DNA from: Providencia sp. PROV188
GTDB lineage: Bacteria; Pseudomonadota; Gammaproteobacteria; Enterobacterales; Enterobacteriaceae
DNA length: 64,000 bases
Reading direction: 5' to 3'
NCBI RefSeq assembly: GCF_027595165.1
Contig: NZ_CP097291.1
Location: 3,814,943 to 3,878,942 of the forward strand
Under the pieces are notes generated by a model. It was given only the letters and a program-made list of their open reading frames with translations, was not told the origin of the DNA and did no database searches. Shown here one piece after another: positions 8,726-17,836 of this stretch. The translations under genes were made by a program, and so were the position numbers. The number at the start of each line of letters is the position of its first letter. Positions within the stretch are counted from its first letter, which is position 1.

Positions 8726-10807
8726 ATGAACAATACAGAAAAAAAGCATGTGCCGAACACCGATGAAATCGACTTACTCGCCATACTAAAAACACTGAAA
8801 TCTAACACGCTAACGATAGCGACGTTTACTATTGCCGCCATTTTAAGTGCCGGAGTGTATTGCTGGCTCGCTTCTCCTATTTACCAAGCGAATGCTACAT
8901 TACAGTACGATAAAGTAAACCAAGCCTCACTATTAGAAAAAATGAACGATGGAATGCTTTTTGGCGGCAATAACGGGCAAATCGATTCAGAAATTGAAGT
9001 CATTAAATCCAGAATGGTGTTAGGCAAAACGGTGTCAGATTTGAATCTAGATATTCAGATTTTGCCTTCAAAGATATTCTCCAAATTTCTGAGTGATGCG
9101 GCTATTGTTCATATTGCAGAGTATCAACTCCCCCCAGATTTAATCGGTCAACCCGCCACTTTAACCTTTGTAGATGATCGCCAATATACGCTAGAACTTG
9201 CAGGCCAAACTTATCATGGGCAAATTGGCATCCCTTTAAAGCAAGGTGAAATTCACTTATTGATTGATTCATGTACCGCTCAAGGTGGGGAAAAACTGAC
9301 CTTAATAAAAAATGATCGTTATTCCGCTATCGAAAATTTACGACGCCGTCTCAGTATGAATGAAGCCAGTAAAGGCTCTGGTATCATTAACTTAACAATT
9401 AAAGGGACAAATCAACGAGAAAATATCAAGATTTTGGATAATGTCATTCAAAATTATATTAACCAGAATAGAGAGCATAGAAAACAAGCCACAAACAATA
9501 CGTTGATTTTTCTAGATAACTACATCCCAAAAGTAAAAGATAAGCTCGACCATTATGAAAATCAGTTAAATACGTTTCGTAAACAAAATGAGTCCATTGA
9601 CCTAACGCTAGAGGCCAAATCCGCGCTTGAGAGTGCATTGCATGTAGAAGAAAGGTTAAATGAGCTTACTTTTAAAGAAGTGGAGCTTCAACAACGATAT
9701 ACCCGCAGCCACCCGGCTTATCAAGCCTTACTTGATACACGCCAAAAATTGCTACTCGAGAAAGAAAAAGCCAGCAAAAATATTCAACAGCTGCCAAATA
9801 CCCAGCAGCAAATTATTCGTTTAACTCGTGATGTTGAATCCGAGCAAGCTATTTATAATCAGTTGGTGACCAAGCAACGCGAACTCAGTGTGCTGAATTC
9901 AGGGATCACTGCCGATGTGCGAATTATTGACTCTGCGGAGTCTTACCCCATGGCCATCGCTCCCAAGAAAAGCTTAATCATGGTTTTGGCCTCCTTATTG
10001 GGCCTCGTGATGGGCTGCGCCTTTGTGATCGGAAAAGAGATTCTCAATAATAAAATTAAGAACACGGAAGAACTCGAGGCGCTAGGCCTTCGTGTTTATG
10101 CCACCGTTCCATTCTCGTTGGATGAAAAAAAATCACGGTATCGCGAAAGTAAAAAGCCCCTATCCATTGAAAATCCAGCAGATATGGCAATAGAATCCAT
10201 TCGTTCATTAAGAACAAGTGTCTATTTCTCTGTGATGAATCAAGACAATAATATTGTGATGGTGACAAGTGCATCCCCAAATGTAGGAAAAAGTTTTATT
10301 ACTGCGAATATGGCTGTCGTCCTCGCCAATGCAGGTAAAAAAATTCTGCTTATTGATACTGATTTACGCAAAGGACATATTCATAAAACATTTGGGTTAG
10401 AAAATAAATCTGGGCTTTCAGAATTCTTATCTCAACACGGCGGGAATTCCATCTCAAAACATCAACAAGTTATTGAGAATTTGGATATTATCAGTCGAGG
10501 AAAAAGCACCACGCACTCTTCAGAACTGCTTATGAGCGAGCAATTTAAGCATTTATTGGACTCAGTTAAGCATCAATATGACATGGTTTTGTTGGATACT
10601 GCACCCATTCTTGCGATTACAGATCCCGCAATCATCGGAAAATATGCTGGTACATCACTCTTAGTGGCCTATTATAGCGTGAATACCGTTAAAGAAATTG
10701 AACGCGCACTTAAACATTTCAAACAAAATAATATCGAAATTACTGGCACCATCCTTAATGGCATTGATGAAAAATCTGACGATTATCATTATGTCTACCA
10801 GTATTAA
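8726..10807 (+). CDS. wzc: Polysaccharide copolymerase and autophosphorylating tyrosine kinase Wzc
   Basis: Wzc spans the inner membrane, sets chain length and couples polymerisation to Wza. The 693-residue protein (E. coli about 720) has a Wzz domain with TM segments near 28-48 and 416-437, a periplasmic coiled-coil region (about 260-390), then a BY-kinase domain with Walker A (515-523, Lys522), Walker A' (DTDLRKG, 544-550) and Walker B (LLDTAPIL). The C-terminal tyrosine cluster is short, with four Tyr in the last nine residues, fewer than in the E. coli K-12 protein. Last gene of the operon. Confidence 0.95.
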   Translation: MNNTEKKHVPNTDEIDLLAILKTLKSNTLTIATFTIAAILSAGVYCWLASPIYQANATLQYDKVNQASLLEKMNDGMLFGGNNGQIDSEIEVIKSRMVLGKTVSDLNLDIQILPSKIFSKFLSDAAIVHIAEYQLPPDLIGQPATLTFVDDRQYTLELAGQTYHGQIGIPLKQGEIHLLIDSCTAQGGEKLTLIKNDRYSAIENLRRRLSMNEASKGSGIINLTIKGTNQRENIKILDNVIQNYINQNREHRKQATNNTLIFLDNYIPKVKDKLDHYENQLNTFRKQNESIDLTLEAKSALESALHVEERLNELTFKEVELQQRYTRSHPAYQALLDTRQKLLLEKEKASKNIQQLPNTQQQIIRLTRDVESEQAIYNQLVTKQRELSVLNSGITADVRIIDSAESYPMAIAPKKSLIMVLASLLGLVMGCAFVIGKEILNNKIKNTEELEALGLRVYATVPFSLDEKKSRYRESKKPLSIENPADMAIESIRSLRTSVYFSVMNQDNNIVMVTSASPNVGKSFITANMAVVLANAGKKILLIDTDLRKGHIHKTFGLENKSGLSEFLSQHGGNSISKHQQVIENLDIISRGKSTTHSSELLMSEQFKHLLDSVKHQYDMVLLDTAPILAITDPAIIGKYAGTSLLVAYYSVNTVKEIERALKHFKQNNIEITGTILNGIDEKSDDYHYVYQY

Positions 10808-10813
10808 TAGAAT

Positions 10814-10835
10814 GGCGAGCCACCTCTCGCCTTTC
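10814..10835 (+). terminator. Weak hairpin after wzc
   Basis: A 6-bp stem (GGCGAG with CTCGCC) follows 6 bases after the wzc stop, but only three T residues follow. It is a leaky terminator or an mRNA 3'-end structure; trmL may receive read-through. Confidence 0.45.
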
Positions 10836-10926
10836 GCTCTCATACCGACACAACTAATGCATCTTTCCAAATTTGCGCGTAAACTCTGCATCATCTTTTT
10901 CATCCCGACCAATAGCCGTTAACGTT

Positions 10927-11430
10927 ATGCCACATATTGTTTTATTCGAACCTGAAATCCCACCAAATACTGGGAATATCATCCGCTTATGCGCCAATAC
11001 AGGCTTTAGTCTGCACCTGATCCATCCCCTCGGTTTTACTTGGGATGACAAACGCTTACGCCGTGCAGGGCTAGATTACAGCGAATTTGCGGATATCAAA
11101 CATCATCATGACTATTACGCATTCTTAGAAAGTGAAGGGTTAAATCCTGATAATAATCAGTCTCCAACGGGCGCCCGTGTGTTTGCGTTAACCACCAAAG
11201 GTAAGCCAAGCCACAGCAATGTAAGCTATCGGGAAGATGATTATTTGATGTTTGGACCAGAAACCCGCGGCTTACCGCCGTATGTTCTCGACAATATGCC
11301 GATCGAGCAGAAAATTCGTATTCCGATGCTGGCTGAAAGCCGCAGTATGAATCTTTCTAACTCGGTCGCCGTTGTGGTATTCGAAGCTTGGCGCCAGCTT
11401 GGGTATCCGGGTGCACTGCTGAAAGACTAA
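10927..11430 (+). CDS. trmL: tRNA (cytidine/uridine-34-2'-O)-methyltransferase TrmL
   Basis: TrmL (formerly YibK) methylates the ribose of the wobble base of two tRNA-Leu species. The protein is a minimal SPOUT methyltransferase, with [10 protein letters not shown] at 8-17 and the knot motif Phe-Gly-Pro-Glu-Thr-Arg-Gly-Leu-Pro. The frame is open from 10873, but ATG 10927 fits the family N-terminus and gives 167 residues (E. coli 157). About ten extra residues sit in the middle. This gene marks the right border of the O-antigen locus in Providencia and Proteus. Confidence 0.96.
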   Translation: MPHIVLFEPEIPPNTGNIIRLCANTGFSLHLIHPLGFTWDDKRLRRAGLDYSEFADIKHHHDYYAFLESEGLNPDNNQSPTGARVFALTTKGKPSHSNVSYREDDYLMFGPETRGLPPYVLDNMPIEQKIRIPMLAESRSMNLSNSVAVVVFEAWRQLGYPGALLKD

Positions 11431-11497
11431 TTTAGTTTGCTTATGCCGTTTGCTAGATTTAGAACAAATCTTGAACATCATTTAAGTTGCTGCTAGA

Positions 11498-11519
11498 CTT
11501 GTACAATAAATAGTACAAG
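11498..11519. promoter_or_regulatory. Palindromic YefM operator
   Basis: A perfect inverted repeat, CTTGTAC, 8 bases, GTACAAG, lies 15 bases before the antitoxin start. It contains TGTACA at 11500-11505, the hexamer known to bind YefM in the E. coli yefM-yoeB operator, so autoregulation by YefM or YefM-YoeB is expected. That this copy works the same way is inference. Confidence 0.75.
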
Positions 11520-11533
11520 ATAGGTATCATACA

Positions 11534-11788
11534 ATGAAAACCATTTCCTTTAGTGATGCTAGAAGCAATTTGAAAGCAGTGCTTGATAGAGTTGTTGATG
11601 ATATGGATACGACGATTATAACCCGCCGTGATTCTGAAGCGGCTGTAGTTATGTCCTTGGAATACTACAATAGTTTAATGGAAACCATCTACCTATTGCG
11701 CTCTCCTGCAAATGCAGAGCATCTCAACAAATCCATCGAGCAATTTAAAGCGGGTAAGATTTCAGAGAGAAAGCTAATCAATGAGTAG
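11534..11788 (+). CDS. yefM: YefM-type antitoxin (Phd/YefM family)
   Basis: The antitoxin of a type II pair: its N-terminal domain binds DNA and its C-terminal tail wraps and blocks the YoeB toxin. The 84-residue protein follows E. coli YefM from the N-terminal Lys-Thr-Ile-Ser-Phe-Ser-Asp-Ala-Arg through the Leu-Leu-Arg-Ser-Pro-Ala-Asn-Ala segment (residues 54-61) that joins the DNA-binding domain to the toxin-binding helix. Its 3' end overlaps the toxin gene by 8 bases, the usual coupled arrangement, and a palindromic operator precedes it. The pair is inserted between trmL and cysE. Confidence 0.93.
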   Translation: MKTISFSDARSNLKAVLDRVVDDMDTTIITRRDSEAAVVMSLEYYNSLMETIYLLRSPANAEHLNKSIEQFKAGKISERKLINE

Positions 11789-12041
11789 ACTTCTAACATG
11801 GACGGATCAAGCTTGGGAAGATTATCTATACTGGCAAAGCCAAGATAAAAAGACATTAAAGCGGATCAATAAACTCATTGAAGACACAAAAAGAACGCCA
11901 TTCAGCGGTATAGGTAAACCAGAGCCACTAAAAGAAAACTTAGCTGGCTTCTGGTCTCGTAGAATAGATGAAACTAATAGGCTAGTTTATGCAATCGAAA
12001 ATACCGCACTAATCATCATTGCCTGTCGCTATCATTACTAG
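11781..12041 (+). CDS. yoeB: YoeB-type mRNA endoribonuclease toxin
   Basis: YoeB enters the ribosomal A site and cleaves mRNA when freed from YefM. The 86-residue protein aligns with E. coli YoeB with a two-residue offset, and the catalytic residues are present: Glu48, Arg67, His85 and Tyr86 (E. coli Glu46, Arg65, His83, Tyr84). The C-terminal Cys-Arg-Tyr-His-Tyr is intact, so the toxin should be active. No terminator is obvious in the few bases before the convergent cysE stop. Confidence 0.95.
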   Translation: MSRLLTWTDQAWEDYLYWQSQDKKTLKRINKLIEDTKRTPFSGIGKPEPLKENLAGFWSRRIDETNRLVYAIENTALIIIACRYHY

Positions 12042-12047
12042 CTTTAT

Positions 12048-12869
12048 TTAAATCCCATCCCCGCCTTCAAAACCATCAACGTTACCATTAAAGTTTTGAT
12101 CCATCTCCAGCGATGGCTTATCGCTTGTTGGCTTACCGACAATACGCGCAGGAACTCCCGCCACTGTGGTATGAGGAGGAACTGGGTGCAGCACTACAGA
12201 GCCAGCGCCAATTTTTGCGCCGCGACCAATTTCAATATTGCCCAGAATTTTAGCGCCAGCGCCAATCATCACCCCTTCACGTACTTTAGGATGACGGTCG
12301 CCACAGGTTTTACCGGTACCGCCTAGCGTAACAGACTGAAGAATAGACACATCATTTTCGACAATCGCCGTCTCACCAATCACGATCCCCGTCGCGTGGT
12401 CGAGCATGATCCCACAGCCAATACGGGCAGCTGGATGGATATCGACCCCAAAAGAGACCGAAATTTGGTTTTGCAGATAAACGGCCAACGCTTTACGCCC
12501 TTCACCCCATAGCCAATGCCCAATACGATAGGCTTGTAGGGCGTGAAAACCTTTCAAATACAGCAGTGGCGTAGAATATTTATCAACCGCAGGGTCTCGT
12601 AAACGAACAGCAGAGAGATCCATCGCCGCAGAAAAAATCATCTGCTCGTCATTACGATATGCTTCTTCCACAATTTCGCGGACTTCCATTGCGGGCATAA
12701 TCGGTGAGCTCAACTTGTTCGCCAACATATAGCTAAGCGCACTACCGAGGTTGTCATGCTTCAGTAATGTCGCGTTAAAAAAACTGGCAAGTAAAGGCTC
12801 ACAGTCAGCAAGCGCCTTGGCTTCTTCCTTAATGTAACCCCAAATTCTATCCAGTTCTTCACGCGACAT
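12048..12869 (-). CDS. cysE: Serine O-acetyltransferase
   Basis: CysE makes O-acetylserine from serine and acetyl-CoA, the first step of cysteine synthesis. The 273-residue protein has the alpha-helical N-terminal domain and a left-handed beta-helix of hexapeptide repeats (about 140-245), with catalytic Asp143, Asp157 and His158 at E. coli positions. The C-terminal tail, which carries feedback sensing and docks CysK, is present and ends in Gly-Asp-Gly-Ile. Last gene of secB-gpsA-cysE. Confidence 0.96.
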   Translation of the reverse strand: MSREELDRIWGYIKEEAKALADCEPLLASFFNATLLKHDNLGSALSYMLANKLSSPIMPAMEVREIVEEAYRNDEQMIFSAAMDLSAVRLRDPAVDKYSTPLLYLKGFHALQAYRIGHWLWGEGRKALAVYLQNQISVSFGVDIHPAARIGCGIMLDHATGIVIGETAIVENDVSILQSVTLGGTGKTCGDRHPKVREGVMIGAGAKILGNIEIGRGAKIGAGSVVLHPVPPHTTVAGVPARIVGKPTSDKPSLEMDQNFNGNVDGFEGGDGI

Positions 12870-12892
12870 AATGGCTCTCTTCTATATTATTA

Positions 12893-13921
12893 TTAGCTTG
12901 GTAACTTAGGCATGTCTGCAATTTCATCTTTAGTTGCACGCCCGAGTAATGCTTGGGAGGCTTCTAACACATTTTTATTGCAGTAGAGAATTTGATAAAT
13001 CTGTTCCGTGATTGGCATTTCAACACCAGCACGCTCCGCAAGGGCTTTCACCTCTTTGGTATTACGATAGCCTTCAACCACTTGCCCAATCTCTTTTTCC
13101 GCCTCTTCCACACTGACACCATTGCCTAGCATCATGCCGAAACGGCGGTTACGAGATTGGTTGTCGGTGCAGGTTAACACTAGGTCGCCAAGTCCTGCCA
13201 TACCCATAAATGTGGATGGATCAGCACCCAGTGATACACCTAAGCGGCTCATTTCGGCTAAGCCTCGTGTGATCAATGCCGTACGTGCGTTTGCGCCGAA
13301 GCCCATACCATCAGAGATCCCAGCGCCAATCGCGATAACGTTTTTCACTGCGCCACCAAGTTGCACACCAATCATGTCAGGGTTTTTATAGACGCGGAAA
13401 CTTTTGCCACAATGGAATAATTTTTGTAAATCATCACCAAATTGGCTATCGGATGCAGCGACTGAAATAGCCGTAGGGAGACCGGCTGCAAGCTCTTTTG
13501 CAAAAGTGGGGCCAGAAAGTACCGCCAGAGGAATTTCGTTTCCTAATACCTCACGCGCTACATCTTGCAACAAACGCCCGGTATCTCTCTCTAGCCCTTT
13601 GGTTGCCCAAATAATGCGGGAGCCCGCTTTTAGATACGGTTTGATTTGCTTGAGCACATCACCAAATACATGGCTAGGTACCACAATCAAGATATTCAGG
13701 CTCGCTTCAACGGCGCTTTTTAAGTCCGTTTCGAGAGATAAACTATCAGGGAAAGAAACACCAGGTAAAAACGCTTGATTGCTACGTTCTTGGTTTAATT
13801 TACGGATGTGTGCTGGGTCATGCCCCCACAACACCACCTGATGACCATTACGTGCAAGAGTAATGGCTAAAGCGGTGCCGTACGAGCCGGCACCGATCAC
13901 TGTCATTGAAGCAGTATTCAT
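12893..13921 (-). CDS. gpsA: Glycerol-3-phosphate dehydrogenase [NAD(P)+]
   Basis: GpsA reduces dihydroxyacetone phosphate to sn-glycerol 3-phosphate for phospholipid synthesis. The 342-residue protein carries the Gly-Ala-Gly-Ser-Tyr-Gly-Thr-Ala nucleotide loop (10-17) and the substrate-site Gly-Gly-Ala-Val-Lys-Asn-Val. It starts 9 bases after the secB stop and ends 23 bases before cysE, the same order as in E. coli. Confidence 0.97.
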   Translation of the reverse strand: MNTASMTVIGAGSYGTALAITLARNGHQVVLWGHDPAHIRKLNQERSNQAFLPGVSFPDSLSLETDLKSAVEASLNILIVVPSHVFGDVLKQIKPYLKAGSRIIWATKGLERDTGRLLQDVAREVLGNEIPLAVLSGPTFAKELAAGLPTAISVAASDSQFGDDLQKLFHCGKSFRVYKNPDMIGVQLGGAVKNVIAIGAGISDGMGFGANARTALITRGLAEMSRLGVSLGADPSTFMGMAGLGDLVLTCTDNQSRNRRFGMMLGNGVSVEEAEKEIGQVVEGYRNTKEVKALAERAGVEMPITEQIYQILYCNKNVLEASQALLGRATKDEIADMPKLPS

Positions 13922-13930
13922 TAAGCGACC

Positions 13931-14398
13931 TTATTGAACTTCAGGGTTCTGCGCTTGTTCACCTTGTTGCTGCTGTAAGTAATTCATGAACAGTGCATCA
14001 AAGTTAACTGGCGCTAAGTTCAATTGTGGGAAAGTACCACGACCCACCATGTTCGTGATAGTTTCACGCGCATATGGGAACAGGATATTTGGGCAGTATG
14101 CACCTAAGCAATGTGCCATTTGAGTGCCTTCGATACCATCAATGGAGAACACACCCGCTTGCTGAACTTCACACAGAAATGCAGTTTCTTCGCCCAGAGT
14201 AGCGGTAGTTGTCACACGCAGAACAACCTCATATACGCCTTCAGCTAGCTGAGTTGAAGAAGTATCTAAATCTAATTTGATCTCTGGCTGCCACTCTTTT
14301 TGAAAGATTTGAGGTGCATTAGGTGCTTCAAATGAAACGTCTTTTGCGTAGATACGTTGAATTTGAAATACCATTTCTGAGTTGTTTTGTTCTGACAT
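13931..14398 (-). CDS. secB: Protein-export chaperone SecB
   Basis: SecB keeps precursor proteins unfolded and delivers them to SecA. The 155-residue, acidic protein follows E. coli SecB along its length, including the central Phe-Pro-Tyr-Ala-Arg-Glu (SecA-interacting region) and a Gln/Glu-rich tail. First gene of secB-gpsA-cysE. In E. coli grxC lies just upstream; here only 72 bases separate secB from yibN and grxC is absent. Confidence 0.97.
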   Translation of the reverse strand: MSEQNNSEMVFQIQRIYAKDVSFEAPNAPQIFQKEWQPEIKLDLDTSSTQLAEGVYEVVLRVTTTATLGEETAFLCEVQQAGVFSIDGIEGTQMAHCLGAYCPNILFPYARETITNMVGRGTFPQLNLAPVNFDALFMNYLQQQQGEQAQNPEVQ

Positions 14399-14471
14399 AA
14401 TAATTACCTTACTTCCATATTAGAGTTTCGAGATATATTCAGTTGCCGGCACATTTTACAGTGCCGGATAA

Positions 14472-14909
14472 TTACTTCTTACCACGAGCCAGTGGTAGGT
14501 TTTCACCCGCCCAACCAGCGATCCCTTCTTTCAGGACAAAGACTTTTTCAAAGCCATGATGAGCAAGCTGTTCAGCAGGTTTAGTTGCTTCCATTCCACT
14601 TGCAGAAACCATAATCACAGATTTCTGTTTATGTTTTTCCAGCTCACCCAAATTATTATCTTTAATTTCAGATGGTGTTAAGTTAATAGAATCAATAATA
14701 TGCCCTTTGCGGAACTCTTCGCGAGTACGTAAGTCCACAACAACTGCTTCTTCTTTATTGATCATTGTAATCGCTTGAGTGCGCGCAATGACTTTAGTTT
14801 TAGAGAATAGGCTTCTGAAGGTCATCACGACCACGGCAACAAATAACACTATCCAAGTCAGACTAACAAACGTGTTACGACCGACAAATTGCATGATTTC
14901 TTGGATCAT
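14472..14909 (-). CDS. yibN: Membrane-anchored rhodanese-like protein YibN
   Basis: A single N-terminal membrane helix (about 13-32) is followed by a rhodanese domain. The active-site loop reads Val-Ser-Ala-Ser-Gly-Met-Glu and lacks a catalytic Cys, so sulfurtransferase activity is doubtful; E. coli YibN also has no Cys at the matching spot. The frame is open to a TTG at 14918, but ATG 14909 matches the E. coli N-terminus (Gln-Glu-Ile-Met-Gln-Phe-Val-Gly-Arg) and has a GGGAG upstream, so I chose it (145 residues). Confidence 0.9.
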   Translation of the reverse strand: MIQEIMQFVGRNTFVSLTWIVLFVAVVVMTFRSLFSKTKVIARTQAITMINKEEAVVVDLRTREEFRKGHIIDSINLTPSEIKDNNLGELEKHKQKSVIMVSASGMEATKPAEQLAHHGFEKVFVLKEGIAGWAGENLPLARGKK

Positions 14910-15324
14910 GGGGGGCAATTACTCCCGTTAGTTAAAAACGAATATCAAAGGGTTCAGAGTATACCTTTGTGCCGAGCTAATTACAGCCAGTTAGCGCAAA
15001 CTAGAATGTCTTTTTTGCGAAAACACTCGCAGAGTTAACACCTTTTTACTGAAAAAAGAATTTTTTTCTCAAAGCTGTACGCAGGCATTTTAACATAAAC
15101 ATGCTCCGACTAGACTTTGACGCTAAATTAATTCCCATCTAAATAGAGTATATACAGTAAAATTCAGTGATAATACGCCTATGATTTGACTTAGTATCAA
15201 ATGGTATAATAGCAATATTCTTAATTTTTAAGCGTTTTTATGACTATTTTTAAGAGAACACTGGAAAGCACGACTTGCAGATGAAATAATCAGTTATTGC
15301 ATTTAATTGAGGTGATCTATCACA
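14910..15324. other. Divergent intergenic region between yibN and envC
   Basis: About 415 bases without a gene. In E. coli this is where gpmM (phosphoglycerate mutase) begins, but no trace of it is visible. The region is AT-rich and carries promoters for both flanking genes; the clearest is listed separately at 15202-15210. Confidence 0.6.
15202..15210 (+). promoter_or_regulatory. Extended -10 promoter for envC
   Basis: The sequence TGGTATAAT is a perfect -10 hexamer with the TGn extension, 114 bases before the envC start. No good -35 lies at 17 bases, as is common for extended -10 promoters. Confidence 0.5.
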
Positions 15325-16617
15325 ATGGCCCATACATCCCATCGAATAAAGACGTTTTTTGTTCGTCAGGCAATGATCCCCGCCCTGCTTGGTTTGGGGT
15401 TATTCACTTTGGCGCCTTCTCACGTCGCGCTCGCGAATCAGATCACCGAAAATAAAGGTCAATTAAATGACCTGCTAAAAAGCATTGCTGAAAAAGAAAA
15501 AAGCGTTAAAGAACAGCAAACTAAAAAAAGTAATCTCCTTCAGCAACTTAAAGAGCAAGAACAAAGTATTTCAGCAGCAAGCCGTGATTTGCATCTAACA
15601 CAAAACCAATTAAAACAGCTAGATAAAGAAATATCCGCCTTATCTAGCAATATCAGTCGGCTGCAAAAGAAAAAAAATGAGCAAGAAAAACTACTTGCTG
15701 AGCAGTTAGATGCTGCATTCCGACTTGGTAAACACCAAGGTTTATCACTACTCTTAAAGGGTGAAGAAGGTCAACGGGAAGAGCGAATTCTTGCGTATTA
15801 TGGTTACCTCAACCAAGCTCGTGAAAAAAATATTCTTGATCTAGAAGAAACCACCAAAGAGCTGCACGAACAGAAACAATTAGAGCAAAAAAAGCAAGCT
15901 GAGCAGAAAACAACGCTCACACGCCAGCAGCAAGAAAAACAAAAGCTCGATAATGCGCAAGCTTCACGGCAAAAAACCTTAACCGTATTAGAAAGCTCAT
16001 TAAAAGAAGATCAAAAAAATCTCGCGGTCTTAAAGCAGAACGAAGCCAGACTACGCGACAAAATTGCTAAAGCAGAACGCGAAGCCAAAGCACGCGCTGA
16101 GCGTGAAGCTCGTGAAGCCGCGCGAATTCGTGCTCAAGTGGCTGAAAAGGAAAGAAAAGCCAAACAGAAAGGCGCCACGTATAAGCCATCTGAAAGTGAG
16201 CAATCACTTATGTCTCGAACAGGCGGTTTAGGTCGTCCTGCTGGTCAAGCTATCTGGCCGGTACGCGGTTCCACCCTACATAATTATGGGGATGTGATCT
16301 CCAGCGAATTACGTTGGAAAGGTATGGTGATCGCCGCAAATGAAGGCACCCAAGTTAAGGCTATTGCGGATGGTCGTGTACTACTCGCTGACTGGCTTCA
16401 AGGTTATGGTTTGGTTGTTGTCGTTGAGCATGGTAAAGGGGATATGAGCCTATATGGCTATAACCAAAGTGCGCTGGTAAATGTGGGACAAGAAGTCCGC
16501 GCAGGTCAGCCAATTGCGTTAGTGGGAAGTAGTGGCGGTCAAGAACGCCCTGCACTTTACTTTGAAATTCGCCGACAAGGTAAAACCGTCAACCCTCGCC
16601 CATGGCTAGGAAGGTAG
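15325..16617 (+). CDS. envC: Murein hydrolase activator EnvC
   Basis: EnvC acts in the periplasm at the septum, where FtsEX-controlled changes let it activate amidases AmiA and AmiB. The 430-residue protein (E. coli 419) has a signal peptide (about 1-38), two coiled-coil stretches rich in Gln, Lys and Glu (about 40-120 and 165-275) and a C-terminal LytM/M23 domain (about 325-425). The LytM zinc ligands are degenerate, as in E. coli: the final motif reads Leu-Tyr-Phe-Glu-Ile-Arg instead of His-x-His. So it should be an activator, not an enzyme. yibQ follows after 60 bases. Confidence 0.95.
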   Translation: MAHTSHRIKTFFVRQAMIPALLGLGLFTLAPSHVALANQITENKGQLNDLLKSIAEKEKSVKEQQTKKSNLLQQLKEQEQSISAASRDLHLTQNQLKQLDKEISALSSNISRLQKKKNEQEKLLAEQLDAAFRLGKHQGLSLLLKGEEGQREERILAYYGYLNQAREKNILDLEETTKELHEQKQLEQKKQAEQKTTLTRQQQEKQKLDNAQASRQKTLTVLESSLKEDQKNLAVLKQNEARLRDKIAKAEREAKARAEREAREAARIRAQVAEKERKAKQKGATYKPSESEQSLMSRTGGLGRPAGQAIWPVRGSTLHNYGDVISSELRWKGMVIAANEGTQVKAIADGRVLLADWLQGYGLVVVVEHGKGDMSLYGYNQSALVNVGQEVRAGQPIALVGSSGGQERPALYFEIRRQGKTVNPRPWLGR

Positions 16618-16677
16618 CACAACCACCTTTCACATTACCTATAAAATGCTAGGCTATAAAAAGTTAGGAAAATAATT

Positions 16678-17760
16678 ATGTTAAGACACTCGCCGATGAA
16701 ATTACTGATTAGCCTGCTCCTTATCATGGTCAGCTCTCAGGCGAGTGCCGCCAAACTCGCTATTGTCATCGATGATTTCGGTTACCGAGCCAAAGAAGAT
16801 AATCAAATCCTAGCGTTACCGGCCGCCATCAGTATTGCTATTTTACCTAACTCACCTCATGGTGCTGAAGTCGCGGCAACCGCCTATCAGCAAGGGCGGG
16901 ATATTTTAATCCATATGCCCATGAAACCATTGAGTAAACAACCTCTCGAAAAAGACACTTTGGCACCCTCGATGAGTGCTGAAGAGGTTGACCGCATCAT
17001 CAAAAATGCCATTAGCCGAGTTCCTCACGCTAAAGGAATGAATAACCATATGGGTAGCGAGATGACCTCCAGCCTTTCTGGGATGCGCAATGTGATGCGC
17101 TCGCTGTCGCAATCGAACCTCTTTTTCTTGGATAGCGTCACGATTGGTAATACGCAAGCATTGAATGCTGCTAAAGAATTTGGCGTTCCCTCTACGAAGC
17201 GCAATATTTTTATTGATAATCACCAATCTGAAGAAGAAACCCGTACACAGTTGAATAAAGCCATTGCTTACGCGCGTAAACATGGCAGCGCGGTGGCTAT
17301 TGGTCACCCGCATCCATCAACCGTGCGCGCCTTACAAAAATTTATTCCACTGGTTCCCTCTGATATTGAGCTTGTGCCTGTCAGTTCACTGGTCGGCTAT
17401 CAGCCAGCAACTGGCGAACCACGTAAAACGCTCAGAATGCAACCTGAAGGTGTTAATCCAACTCTGCCAGTGACAAAGCCAGAGACAAAAATGCCATTCA
17501 AATCAGAGGCAAAACCTCATGAAGCGGCTAAAACAACGGTAGATTCTGATGATGCTACACCAACTCTTGCGGAGCCAGAACTGACCAACGATGCTGCGGA
17601 GCAACCTGAAAAATCAGTCAATCCCGCAGAGTTAGGTGTATGCGATATCGAACTCCCATCAACCCGCCTACAAGGCATTGAGCTACTCATGTTTGTGGTC
17701 GAGGCCATTTATCAAGATAAAACCCTACAGCCCTTGATTGCAGAAAAGAAAATACCATAA
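16678..17760 (+). CDS. yibQ: Divergent polysaccharide deacetylase family protein YibQ
   Basis: A periplasmic protein of the NodB-fold group DUF610, of unknown substrate. The 360-residue protein (E. coli about 320) has a signal peptide ending near Ala-Ser-Ala-Ala (about 24), the Asp-Asp-Phe-Gly motif (34-37), a His-Met-Pro-Met-Lys-Pro stretch and Gly-His-Pro-His-Pro, all typical of this group. A Pro/Glu/Lys-rich linker (about 240-310) precedes a short C-terminal part and accounts for the extra length. It probably shares the envC transcript. The linker may extend it across the periplasm; that is inference. Confidence 0.9.
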   Translation: MLRHSPMKLLISLLLIMVSSQASAAKLAIVIDDFGYRAKEDNQILALPAAISIAILPNSPHGAEVAATAYQQGRDILIHMPMKPLSKQPLEKDTLAPSMSAEEVDRIIKNAISRVPHAKGMNNHMGSEMTSSLSGMRNVMRSLSQSNLFFLDSVTIGNTQALNAAKEFGVPSTKRNIFIDNHQSEEETRTQLNKAIAYARKHGSAVAIGHPHPSTVRALQKFIPLVPSDIELVPVSSLVGYQPATGEPRKTLRMQPEGVNPTLPVTKPETKMPFKSEAKPHEAAKTTVDSDDATPTLAEPELTNDAAEQPEKSVNPAELGVCDIELPSTRLQGIELLMFVVEAIYQDKTLQPLIAEKKIP

Positions 17761-17780
17761 CGGGTAAGACTAAACATAAA

Positions 17781-17814
17781 AAAGGGTTTAAAGGCCTTCG
17801 CCAATAAACCCTTT
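17781..17814. terminator. Bidirectional terminator between yibQ and tdh
   Basis: A 10-bp perfect stem (AAAGGGTTTA with TAAACCCTTT) lies between the convergent yibQ and tdh stops, with an A-run on the left side giving a U-tract for the minus-strand tdh transcript. Confidence 0.8.
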
Positions 17815-17836
17815 AAACTCATAAGCTAATTCTGCA

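Noticed and set aside
11100-11170. Insertion in TrmL as sign of a pseudogene
   Set aside because: The extra residues are in frame, lie in a loop before the knot motif and leave all SPOUT motifs intact.
13122-13778. Long plus-strand open frames opposite gpsA
   Set aside because: They are antisense to a well-conserved gene, have no recognisable protein family and no ribosome binding site; they reflect gpsA codon use.
14472-14909. YibN as an active thiosulfate sulfurtransferase
   Set aside because: The active-site loop has no cysteine at the catalytic position.
15186-15210. Canonical -35/-10 promoter for envC using TTGACT
   Set aside because: The spacing between TTGACT and TATAAT is only 13 bases; the extended -10 reading is preferred.
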